Positions 36,928-45,120 of a DNA stretch of 64,000 bases are shown here, one piece after another (the first letter of the stretch is position 1; every line of letters starts with the position of its first letter). A program made the position numbers and the translations under genes. Where the stretch lies: NCBI GenBank assembly GCA_023701135.1, contig JAMPXP010000011.1, positions 124,001 through 188,000 on the forward strand, written 5' to 3'. Source of the stretch: Desulfobacula sp. (GTDB lineage: Bacteria > Desulfobacterota > Desulfobacteria > Desulfobacterales > Desulfobacteraceae). The notes under the pieces are model-generated. The model searched no databases. It was not told where the DNA came from and worked only from the letters and a program-made list of their open reading frames with translations.

Positions 36928-37647
36928 ATGGCGGAAGAAGTCAAGGCCGGGTGCGCCCGGCCGACGGGCGGGCCGGTGGGCGAACCCGCGCCTGAGACAA
37001 CAGAAGACATTCAAATGGAGAAAAAGGAGGCAAAAAGCATGATTCAAGTGGGGAAAAAAGCACCGGATTTCAGCGCACCCGGATACCAGAAGGGTGGTTT
37101 CATCAACGTTAAGCTTTCGGATTATCTGGGGAAATGGGTTCTGCTGTGTTTCTATCCTGGTGATTTCACCTTTGTCTGAGCGACTGAAATTTCAGCAGTT
37201 GCTGAAAAATACAATGAATATCAGAAATTGGGCGTGGAAGTATTGTCCATGAGCATTGACAGCATGTTTGTCCATAAAATGTGGGATGACCATGAGCTGT
37301 CCAAAATGGTCGAGGGCGGGGTGCCCTTCCCCATGCTGTCGGATGCCGGCGGGAGAGTTGGAAAGGTCTATGGCGTTTATGATGAAGATGCCGGGGTGGA
37401 AACCAGGGGACGGTTTATCATTGACCCGGACGGCATCGTTCAAGGGTTTGAAGTGCTGACTCCTCCGGTGGGAAGAAGTGTGAATGAAACCCTGCGGCAG
37501 GTTCAGGCCTTCCAATTTGTAAGGGCGTCAAAAGGCACGGAAGCCACCCCATCGGGATGGAAGCCGGGAAAGAAAACCCTTAAACCCGGACCCGGACTGG
37601 TGGGTAACGTGTGGAAGGAATGGAAAACACAAATGGCCTTTGATTAA
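36928..37647 (+). CDS. Selenocysteine-containing peroxiredoxin
   Basis: 239 residues if the in-frame TGA at 37177-37179 (codon 84) is read as selenocysteine. The sequence reads [13 protein letters not shown], so Sec replaces the peroxidatic cysteine of AhpC-type peroxiredoxins (usually FTFVCPTE). The same frame continues for 155 codons through [12 protein letters not shown] and [10 protein letters not shown] to the C-terminus. The resolving cysteine of typical 2-Cys enzymes (VCP before GWKPG) is missing; here the segment is [11 protein letters not shown]. The start at 36928 has the site AAGGAGGGCCT. A hairpin with loop AGTT follows the TGA by 10 bases. The enzyme should reduce peroxides in the cytoplasm. 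Confidence 0.87.
37190..37207 (+). promoter_or_regulatory. Candidate SECIS hairpin of the peroxiredoxin gene
   Basis: TTTCAGC and GCTGAAA form a perfect 7-bp stem around AGTT, beginning 10 bases after the TGA. Position and loop fit a bacterial selenocysteine insertion element. Confidence 0.6.
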
Positions 37648-37664
37648 GGCTTGCCCGAAATTAC

Positions 37665-37681
37665 CCGGTGCCCTTCACCGG
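37665..37681. terminator. Hairpin between convergent genes
   Basis: CCGGTG and CACCGG pair around CCCTT just after the peroxiredoxin stop, within a larger ACCCGG/CCGGGT repeat. No T-run follows. Confidence 0.4.
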
Positions 37682-37700
37682 CGCCGGGTTGCATTCTGGC

Positions 37701-39245
37701 TCAGGGGACGTTGACGGACGGGAACCGGGCCGCATCGGTGTGGGGATAGAATTTGGCCCCGGAAAACATATTCATGAATTCCTGGTTTACGTTTAGCTCC
37801 ATATAGGTGATGGACTGCCGGATCTTGAGAATCCGGTCAAAGGCGTCGGGATTGGTCAAGAGCAGTTTGGCCCCGCCAAGGGAGCTGTTGCCCAGGACTT
37901 CAAAGGCGGATAGGGGGATGTCCGGGAGCATGCCGATGGAAATAGCGGACACCGGGTTGATGAAAGACCCGAAGGTTCCGGCCACATAGAATTTTTTCAG
38001 GTCCGTGAATTCCAGGCCTGCCGTATTTTTCACAATGACTTCCAGGATGGTGTACATGGCGGCTTTGGAACTGGTGAGGGAATTCAGGTCCACCTGGCTG
38101 AGAAGGATGGGTTCCCCGGTTCCGGAAAGACCGGCCTCCACCAGCACAAAGGAATTGATCCCATCCCTTTGGATCAGGTTTTGGCCGCAGGCTGTTTCTG
38201 AAAATTTACCCCGGATATCGATACGGCCCGATACAAACAGGGCCGCGGCCAGGTCAATCATGCCGGAGCCGCAGATGCCCACGGGTTTTTGGTCTTCAAT
38301 GGCATGAAACCGGATCTCCCGGGTGTCCGGGTCCACCCAGACCCGGTCGATGACGCCTGGTTTGGCGGTCATGCCCATTTTGCTCATGCCGCCTTCCAGG
38401 GCCGGGCCGGCAGCACCTGCACAGGCAATGAGGATATCACCGTAGCCCACCACAATCTCGGCATTGGTGCCCACATCCACCATGAGGCAGGGTTCTTCTT
38501 TCTGGTCCAGGTCGGAAAACAGGATGCCTGCGATCAAATCCCCGCCAAAATAGGACCCGATATTGGGAAACAGATAGACCAGGGCGTTCGCATGGATATC
38601 CAGGTTGAGACTTCGGGCCGTCAGGGTGTCCGGGATATTGGTGCAGGGGATATAGGGTTCCCGGATGAGGTCAAAGGATTCAATGCCCAGGAAAAGATGG
38701 GTCATGGCCGTATTGCCCGCAGCCGTGACAATGTAAATGTCCTCTGCCGCATAACCCTTGGCCGTGCAGAGCAGGGACAGATTCTGGTTTACGGCCTCCG
38801 TGACCAGGCGGTTCAGTTCCCTGAGGCCGCCGGGTCTGGCCGAATAATGGATCCGGGTCAGGACATCGGGGCCGATGAGCGCCTGGGGATTGTCAAAGCC
38901 CATCTTGGCGATCTCGGCGCCGGTCTCAAGATTCAGGATAGACATTTCAATCCGGGTGGTGCCGATGTCAATGGCGGCCCCCAGGACGGGCTTTTCCGAG
39001 TCCGGCGGAAGCAAATCCACGACCCTCCAGGCCTCCCGGTCCCGGAACACCACCACCTTGGCCCTGAACCCCCAGGATCTCAGCCGGGACGGCAGGGTCT
39101 GAACCAAGGACAGGGGAATCCAGACCTGGCCGGTTTCCAGTTCGTCCATCAGGCTTTTTTCCAGCCTCTGGACATCGGCGGTATTATTGCTCAGGCTGGG
39201 TTTTTCAACCTCTATCCAACGAACCCATCCCTTCCCGGGCTTCAT
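37701..39245 (-). CDS. RACo-like ASKHA protein lacking the ferredoxin domain
   Basis: 514 residues from ATG 39245, which overlaps the stop of the upstream gene (ATGA). The ASKHA/DUF4445 core is complete (GAAIDIGTTRIEM near residue 88, TAAGNTAMTHLFLG, MVDVGTNAEIV, GICGSGMIDL and VAGTFGSFINP). The first 80 residues show no CxxxxCxxC ferredoxin motif, unlike its neighbour. RACo proteins use ATP to drive reduction of the cobalt in corrinoid proteins. This copy may work on the same target or act as a partner subunit. No corrinoid protein or methyltransferase gene is nearby. Confidence 0.78.
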   Translation of the reverse strand: MKPGKGWVRWIEVEKPSLSNNTADVQRLEKSLMDELETGQVWIPLSLVQTLPSRLRSWGFRAKVVVFRDREAWRVVDLLPPDSEKPVLGAAIDIGTTRIEMSILNLETGAEIAKMGFDNPQALIGPDVLTRIHYSARPGGLRELNRLVTEAVNQNLSLLCTAKGYAAEDIYIVTAAGNTAMTHLFLGIESFDLIREPYIPCTNIPDTLTARSLNLDIHANALVYLFPNIGSYFGGDLIAGILFSDLDQKEEPCLMVDVGTNAEIVVGYGDILIACAGAAGPALEGGMSKMGMTAKPGVIDRVWVDPDTREIRFHAIEDQKPVGICGSGMIDLAAALFVSGRIDIRGKFSETACGQNLIQRDGINSFVLVEAGLSGTGEPILLSQVDLNSLTSSKAAMYTILEVIVKNTAGLEFTDLKKFYVAGTFGSFINPVSAISIGMLPDIPLSAFEVLGNSSLGGAKLLLTNPDAFDRILKIRQSITYMELNVNQEFMNMFSGAKFYPHTDAARFPSVNVP

Positions 39246-41179
39246 TTTCTCAGCTTCTCCAGGCGGGCCTTGACCTTGGGGAAATAATTCATTTCCGTGT
39301 GGGGCAGAAAAAGGGCGCCCATATAATGATCCATATAGGACCGGGTGGAAGCCAGCTCGAAATTGGTCATCATATTGACCACCTTCATGACATCCCGGCG
39401 AAGGGCATTGGTCAGGGCATTGATCTTGCACCCGAGAAGGGAGCCGTTGCCGAGATAAATGACCTTTTCCGGTTCGATTTCCGGCAAAAGGCCGATGGTG
39501 ATGGCGCTCTGGAGGTCCACATAGCTCCCGAAACCGCCGGCCAGGATGATCCGCTCAATATCGGTGATGGACATCCCGATTTCTTCCAGCAGGGTCAGGG
39601 CCGCGCTGTACATGGCGCCCTTGGCCCGGATCAGATTGTCCAGGTCCGGTTCGGTAATGGTGATATCCCGGTCAATGGCGGTATTTTCCCGGAACACCAG
39701 GACATATTCCCAGATCTCATCGGTCTGCCGGATTCTGGGCGTGTCCAGGGTCCGGTTGAATTTTCCCCGGGAATCGATGACCCCGGTTTCCAGGAGTTTG
39801 GCCGCCAGGGTGATGAGGCCGGACCCGCAGATGCCCTTGGCCTTTTTATTGCCCACGGTGATGATCATGGGTTCAAAGGTTACAGGATCGATGGAAAAAT
39901 CCTCAATGGCCCCCTTGGTGGCCCTCATGCCGAATTTCACCCCCCCGCCCTCAAAGGCCGGGCCTGCCGAGGCTGCCGTGCATACCATCCAGTCCTTATG
40001 GCCTATGGCGATTTCCGCATTGGTCCCGATGTCCATATACAGGGTCAGCTCGCTGCTCCGGTAGAGGCCCGAGGCCATGATCCCGGAGATGATATCCCCG
40101 CCCACATAGCTGGAAACGCCGGGATAGATGAGGGCAATGGTATGGTCTGCCAGTTCGATATCAATTTCCCGGGCCCGGAAGGGCGGATACATGACCGAGG
40201 CCGGCACATAGGGATCACGGCGGATATAGGCCGGGTTTATTTTCAGGAGGAGCTGGGTCATGGTGGAATTGCCCGCCAGGGTGATGGTGGTGACCTCCTG
40301 TTTACCCACCTTGCCTTCGCTAAGGATGTCCCGGATGATCGTATTGATGGTTTCAATGATTTTCCCGTGGAGGATATCGAGGCCGTCCCCTTTTTCCGCA
40401 AACATGATCCTGGAAATCACATCCTCCCCATAACTCATCTGGCTGTTGAATTCGCCGTGCTGGGCCAGGACTTCTCCGGTATGCAGGTCCAGGAGCTGGC
40501 CATAGATCGTGGTGGTGCCCACATCAACGGCAATGCCGTAATTCCGGGCCGTGGTGTCAAAGGGTTCGATATTGACGATTTCATTTTTGCCGTCTTCCCG
40601 GACGGGCCTTATAATGGTGGCGGTGACCTTGAAATCTCCCTGCCGGATCAGGTCAGGGATCTTCCGGATGAGATCCAGGTTCATGGTGAGCCGGTGCTCA
40701 TTGTGATGGAACCTTAAATGGTTGATGATGCGGGCCATGTCAGCCTGGTTATCCCCGGCCGTGGCCGGGGGAAGCTCCAGATAAATCTTTTCCACGGGCG
40801 GGATAAAGAGGCCGTCCTGCCGGAGTTCATTCACATCCGAGTAAACGGCTTTGGCTGTATGGCGGCCCCCGGCCCGGGCATTGAGGCGGCTGGTGTCCAC
40901 CTGGGACTCCACCGGTATCCGGATGACGACATCCGAGGTGACCTGGGATAGGCAGGCCAGCCGGTAGCCTTTCTCCCGGTCTTCAGCGGAAAGATGCTCT
41001 GAAACCCCGCCTTCCAGGGTCCCCGCTTCCAGGAGAATCCTGCATTTGCCGCAGACGCCGGTGCCGCCGCAGGAGGCGTTGATATGAACCCCGGCCTCCA
41101 TGGCGGCCCGGATCAGGCTTTCATTTTGCTCAACAGCAACACTGATATTATGAGGTAGAAATTTTACCGTACAGGTCAT
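39242..41179 (-). CDS. RACo-type corrinoid activator with N-terminal [2Fe-2S] ferredoxin domain
   Basis: 645 residues. The ferredoxin domain has CGGTGVCGKCR near residue 38 and a last Cys in RLACLSQ. The ASKHA core has GIAVDVGTTTIYG, TLAGNSTMTQLLL, YMDIGTNAEIAIG, GICGSGLITL and LAGGFGSYVD. By analogy with RACo and RamA it reactivates Co(II) corrinoid proteins by ATP-driven reduction, with the ferredoxin domain as electron donor. It is translated just ahead of its ferredoxin-less paralogue. The corrinoid target is not in the window. Confidence 0.83.
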   Translation of the reverse strand: MTCTVKFLPHNISVAVEQNESLIRAAMEAGVHINASCGGTGVCGKCRILLEAGTLEGGVSEHLSAEDREKGYRLACLSQVTSDVVIRIPVESQVDTSRLNARAGGRHTAKAVYSDVNELRQDGLFIPPVEKIYLELPPATAGDNQADMARIINHLRFHHNEHRLTMNLDLIRKIPDLIRQGDFKVTATIIRPVREDGKNEIVNIEPFDTTARNYGIAVDVGTTTIYGQLLDLHTGEVLAQHGEFNSQMSYGEDVISRIMFAEKGDGLDILHGKIIETINTIIRDILSEGKVGKQEVTTITLAGNSTMTQLLLKINPAYIRRDPYVPASVMYPPFRAREIDIELADHTIALIYPGVSSYVGGDIISGIMASGLYRSSELTLYMDIGTNAEIAIGHKDWMVCTAASAGPAFEGGGVKFGMRATKGAIEDFSIDPVTFEPMIITVGNKKAKGICGSGLITLAAKLLETGVIDSRGKFNRTLDTPRIRQTDEIWEYVLVFRENTAIDRDITITEPDLDNLIRAKGAMYSAALTLLEEIGMSITDIERIILAGGFGSYVDLQSAITIGLLPEIEPEKVIYLGNGSLLGCKINALTNALRRDVMKVVNMMTNFELASTRSYMDHYMGALFLPHTEMNYFPKVKARLEKLRK

Positions 41180-41406
41180 GGTTTGATCCTTATATTTAAA
41201 TTCTTTTAAAACCCGTTAAAACGTAAGGAAAAGTATAAGCATTCTCCTGCGGGTTTGGCAAGTTAAGACTCCCGGAGAAAGCCAAATAATTATTTAAAAA
41301 TCATGAATTTGAATTGAAATTTTCAGATCTTTATGGAAGGATGAGGCGTTTATCACTAAAACGGATTTAGTAAATACAACCGATTCATCAAAAAAGGGGA
41401 TTTTCG
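41180..41406. other. Divergent intergenic region
   Basis: This gap separates the RACo operon from the lactate module. It is AT-rich from 41281 and probably holds promoters on both strands, but no clear -35/-10 pair or strong operator can be named. Confidence 0.35.
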
Positions 41407-42840
41407 ATGAAGACTATTGATGAAGAACGATTAAGGGCCATTGTCGGCGAGGCCAATATCAAGACCGACCCTTCCGACCTCTATATCTACGGCTCGGACT
41501 CATCGGTCCACCATGCCATGCCCTGGGCCGTGGTCCGGCCCAAAACCACGGCCCAGGTCCAGGCCGTCCTGCGCTATGCCAACGAAGCCCTCATCCCGGT
41601 CATTGCCAGGGGCGGGGGATCGGGCATGTGCGGCCAGACCGTCCCGGTAATGGGCGGCATTATCCTGGACATGAAAGGAATGAACAAAATCCTTGAAATC
41701 AATCTTGCCGATGTCTATTGCCGGGTTGAACCCGGAGTGGTGGACGATGATTTGAACCTGGCCCTGAAGCCCCACGGCATGTTTTTCCCGCCCACCCCGG
41801 CCTCCAGCCGGATTGCCACCATCGGCGGTGAAATTGCCAACAATGCCAGCGGGGTCAGGTCCGTCAAATACGGGGCCACCCGGGACGCCGTCCTGGGCAT
41901 GAAAGTGGTCCTGCCCAACGGAGACCTGGTAAACCTGGGGGCCCGGACCCGGGTTGAGGCCTCGGGCTATCAGCTCCATAAACTTATGGTGGGCTCCGAA
42001 GGCACCCTGGGCATTGTGGTGGAAGCCACCTTAAGCTTTGTGCCCATCCCGGAATTCCGGTGCATGGGGATTGCCAATTTCAACACCCTGAAAGATGCCG
42101 GGGATGCCATCAGTTCCATCATGGCCTCGGGCGCTATTCCCTCCATGCTGGAACTGGTGGATGACGTGGCCATCAAGGCCGTCAACAAGACCATGAACCT
42201 GGGTTTGAAAGAAGTGGCCGCAGCCCTTATTTTTGAAGCCGACGGCATGGTCCGGGAAGCCGTGGATTATGAAATCAATAAGATGAAGGTCATCTGTCAG
42301 AAACATAACGGCGAGGATATTTACGCCAGTTATGATCCCAAGGAAAGGGACAAGATCTTCCTGGGCCGCAAATCCCTTTTCCCGGCCCTGTCCAAATATG
42401 ACGACAACCTGGCCTCCACCTCCCTGGCCGACGACATGGCCGTCCCCTATTCCAAGATGGCGGAAATGGCCGGGAAAATCCATGAAATTGCAGACAAATA
42501 CAATATCGTCATGACCGCTTACGGTCATTGCGGGTCCGGGTGCATGCACACCAAAATCCTCATGGACACCAAGCGCAAAGACCAGTGGGAATCGGCCAGG
42601 AAGGCCATCACCGAGGTCTATGACTATGTCCGGTCCGTTAACGGCACCACCAGCGCCGAGCACGGCATCGGGCTGTCCAAGGCGGAATCCTTTAAAATTG
42701 AAAAAGCCGATTCCCTGCATCTTCTGAGCCTCATCAAAAAAGCCGTGGACCCCAACAATATCCTGAATCCGGGCAAGCTTTCCCAGGCCCCGGAAGACTG
42801 GGTCACGGCAACCAATCTGAGATATTCCGTGAACAGCTAA
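41407..42840 (+). CDS. FAD-dependent 2-hydroxyacid (lactate/glycolate) dehydrogenase, GlcD family
   Basis: 477 residues. The FAD-binding PCMH domain has VVRPKTTAQVQAVLRYANE, ARGGGSGMCGQTV and GGEIANNASG; the C-terminal domain ends with AYGHCGSGCMHTKIL and GTTSAEHGIGLSK, typical of GlcD/D-lactate dehydrogenases. It should oxidise D-lactate or another D-2-hydroxyacid to the 2-oxoacid. It is the first gene of a compact operon with an HdrC-MvhD-like Fe-S protein and LarA. AAGGGGATTTTCG precedes ATG 41407. No ETF genes are in this operon, unlike bifurcating lactate dehydrogenases. Confidence 0.85.
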   Translation: MKTIDEERLRAIVGEANIKTDPSDLYIYGSDSSVHHAMPWAVVRPKTTAQVQAVLRYANEALIPVIARGGGSGMCGQTVPVMGGIILDMKGMNKILEINLADVYCRVEPGVVDDDLNLALKPHGMFFPPTPASSRIATIGGEIANNASGVRSVKYGATRDAVLGMKVVLPNGDLVNLGARTRVEASGYQLHKLMVGSEGTLGIVVEATLSFVPIPEFRCMGIANFNTLKDAGDAISSIMASGAIPSMLELVDDVAIKAVNKTMNLGLKEVAAALIFEADGMVREAVDYEINKMKVICQKHNGEDIYASYDPKERDKIFLGRKSLFPALSKYDDNLASTSLADDMAVPYSKMAEMAGKIHEIADKYNIVMTAYGHCGSGCMHTKILMDTKRKDQWESARKAITEVYDYVRSVNGTTSAEHGIGLSKAESFKIEKADSLHLLSLIKKAVDPNNILNPGKLSQAPEDWVTATNLRYSVNS

Positions 42841-42857
42841 ATATAAAGGGCATGCCA

Positions 42858-43808
42858 ATGAAAAATAAAACAAAAGCATTCAAACATCTTGAAAAATGGG
42901 AGGGGACTCTGGCCAATTGCATCCGGTGCGGATACTGCTTTGAGCATTGCCCCCTGTTTAAATATACAGGCTGGGAATCGGACGCCCCCCGGGCCAAAAT
43001 CATCACCGCCTTCGGACTTTTGTCCGGGGAGATGGGTCCTTCCGAATCCGCCGCCCATAAACTCTTCTCTTGTTTTTACTGCAAACGGTGTGAGGCGGCC
43101 TGTTCTTCCGGGGTAAAGCTCACGGAAGTGTTTACGGATGCCAAAAAAGATCTGATTGAAATGGGGTTTAACGGTCCCGGGACCACCTCCACCACCCAGA
43201 TGAATTGCGCCCGCTGCCTCATTTGTCTGGGGGCCTGTCCCCATGAGGCCAGGTCCCATGAAAAGGGCCGGGGCATTGTGGTTGATCCTGTCAAATGCAA
43301 GGGATGCGGTATCTGCATCGAAGTCTGCCCGGCCGGGGCCGCCAAGATCCAAAACAGCTTCGGGACCAATCGAAAAGACTTGATGGAACGGGCATCTCTC
43401 TTTATGACCACCCACACATCCGCCAAGGCCATTGTCTTTGCCTGCAACTGGTCCTATTATCCCGATCTTCAGGCCTCTGCCCTGCCCGATGCTGAGACCC
43501 GGGACAAAAGCTATGAAATCCTGGTCAATATGTGCGGCGGCCGCCTTGAACGCCAATTGCTCATGGCCCCCTTTATTCATAATGCCTGGGGGGTCATGGT
43601 GGCCGTATGCCCGGATGAAAAATGCGAACATAATGGGAACCTGAGGGCAAAGGAACGGGTTGAAGATCTGCGCAATACGCTGAAAAGTATCCGTATAGAC
43701 CCGGAAAGGCTTCAGCTTGTCCAGATACCGGCCGGAGACAAGACCAAATTCCAGGCGGAAATTGATACCTTTGTGGACCGGCTCAACGTCCTGGGTCCCA
43801 TCCGGTAA
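42858..43808 (+). CDS. Fe-S protein with HdrC-like and MvhD-like domains
   Basis: 316 residues from ATG 42858, seven bases after AAAGGG. Four [4Fe-4S] motifs are visible: CIRCGYCFEHCP, CFYCKRCEAAC, CARCLICLGACP and CKGCGICIEVCP. The last 120 residues (ACNWSYYPD, MCGGRLERQLL, CPDEKCEH) match the MvhD-type [2Fe-2S] subunit that links hydrogenases and heterodisulfide reductases, although the first MvhD CC pair is reduced to one Cys. It probably takes electrons from the FAD dehydrogenase upstream and passes them to an Hdr-type acceptor. The domain order in one chain is unusual. Confidence 0.75.
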   Translation: MKNKTKAFKHLEKWEGTLANCIRCGYCFEHCPLFKYTGWESDAPRAKIITAFGLLSGEMGPSESAAHKLFSCFYCKRCEAACSSGVKLTEVFTDAKKDLIEMGFNGPGTTSTTQMNCARCLICLGACPHEARSHEKGRGIVVDPVKCKGCGICIEVCPAGAAKIQNSFGTNRKDLMERASLFMTTHTSAKAIVFACNWSYYPDLQASALPDAETRDKSYEILVNMCGGRLERQLLMAPFIHNAWGVMVAVCPDEKCEHNGNLRAKERVEDLRNTLKSIRIDPERLQLVQIPAGDKTKFQAEIDTFVDRLNVLGPIR

Positions 43809-43820
43809 AGGAGAGCGTTC

Positions 43821-45071
43821 ATGAAGATTGATGTCCCCTACGGAAAAGACGGGGCCTTGTCGGCAGTCCTTCCGGATAGCACCAGGGTCCGGTTCCTTGA
43901 GGCCAATGATGTGGAAATCGGTGATGAAGACCAAAACATCCGGGATGCCCTGCTTCATCCCATCAACAGCAAAAATTTTCAGGATTTTCTCAAGGGCGCA
44001 AAAAACGTCCTGGTGATTGTCAACGACGCCACCCGGCCCACACCCACAAAAAAAATCCTTGAATTCATCTATGATGATTTAGCCAAAACAAATTTCCATT
44101 TCATCATTGCCACCGGCGCCCACCGGGGGCCTACTGAAGAGGAATTTTTTCAGATTTTCGGGTCTTTTTATGAAAAGGTGAAAAACAGGATCATTGTCCA
44201 TGACGCCAGGGCCGATCAGGACATGGTGTTTCTGGGCGCCTCCACCAACGGCACCCCCATGCATGTCCACAGGGCCGGGGTGGAAGCGGACCGGATCATC
44301 ATCATCTCCTCGGTGGAACCCCATTATTTCGCCGGGTATACCGGCGGCAGGAAATCCTTTCTGCCGGGCATCGCCGGTTATAAAACCATCGAACAGAACC
44401 ACAAGATAGCCCTTTCGCCGGCAGCCAAAGCCCTGGCCCTGGAGGGCAACCCGGTCCATGCCGATATGATGGACGCCATCAAAACCGTCAAACAGGACAT
44501 CTTTTCCATCATGACGGTCCTTGATAAGCACCACCGGGTCTATGCCGCCTGCTGCGGTCATATCCACGATTCCTTTCATGCGGCCATTGAACGGGCCAAC
44601 GAGGTCTTTGCCGCACCCCTGGAAGAAAAGAGCGATATTGTCGTGTCTGTGGTGAAATTCCCCCAGGACATTGATCTGTACCAGGCCCAGAAAGGCATTG
44701 ACAATGCCAAGCTGGCCCTGAAAAAAAGCGGGATATTGATTCTGACGGCAAAATGCCGGCACGGCATCGGCGGAAAGGCCTTTGCCGATCTTCTGGGGTC
44801 CAGCGATACGCCCAAAGCCGCCCTTGAAACCATTGAAAAGGGCTATGTCCTCGGGTATCACAAGGCCGCCAAAATGGCGGAGATCGGTCTCTGGGCGGAA
44901 ATGTGGGGGGTCACCGACGTGGCGCCGGACATCATTTCAAAGCTGTTTATCCGGCCCTTCGGCAGTCTTCAGGAGGCCCTGGATGCGGCCCTTGAAAAAA
45001 AGGGGCCCGATGCGACGGTCCTGTTTCTCATGGACGGCGGGTTGACGGTTCCCCTGGTTCAAGAAAAATGA
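43821..45071 (+). CDS. larA: Nickel-dependent lactate racemase-family protein (LarA)
   Basis: 416 residues. Family landmarks are VNDATRPTP near residue 67, ATGAHRGPTEEE near residue 94, the HDARADQD segment and SSVEPHYFAGYTGGRKSFLPGI near residue 172, which contains the lysine that carries the nickel pincer cofactor. LarA interconverts L- and D-lactate; relatives act on other 2-hydroxyacids. Together with the D-specific FAD dehydrogenase it would allow growth on both enantiomers. No larB, larC or larE cofactor genes are in the window. AAAGGAGAGCGTTC precedes ATG 43821. Confidence 0.85.
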   Translation: MKIDVPYGKDGALSAVLPDSTRVRFLEANDVEIGDEDQNIRDALLHPINSKNFQDFLKGAKNVLVIVNDATRPTPTKKILEFIYDDLAKTNFHFIIATGAHRGPTEEEFFQIFGSFYEKVKNRIIVHDARADQDMVFLGASTNGTPMHVHRAGVEADRIIIISSVEPHYFAGYTGGRKSFLPGIAGYKTIEQNHKIALSPAAKALALEGNPVHADMMDAIKTVKQDIFSIMTVLDKHHRVYAACCGHIHDSFHAAIERANEVFAAPLEEKSDIVVSVVKFPQDIDLYQAQKGIDNAKLALKKSGILILTAKCRHGIGGKAFADLLGSSDTPKAALETIEKGYVLGYHKAAKMAEIGLWAEMWGVTDVAPDIISKLFIRPFGSLQEALDAALEKKGPDATVLFLMDGGLTVPLVQEK

Positions 45072-45120
45072 ACCCGGCCTCTCTTGAAAATCCGGCGGCC
45101 TGACTGCCCGAGGCTGGAGC

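Noticed and set aside
38289-39287. Open frame of 332 codons on the plus strand
   Set aside because: It is the antisense of the second RACo-like gene with no family features.
39299-40717. Long open frame on the plus strand (472 codons)
   Set aside because: It mirrors the RACo-type gene on the other strand, is rich in His/Gly/Asp as antisense frames are, and has no ribosome site or family match.
41303-41318. Possible further TetR palindrome (ATGAATTTGAATTGAA) before the lactate module
   Set aside because: Only the left arm matches well and the core TGA-N8-TCA is broken, so it is likely chance in AT-rich DNA.
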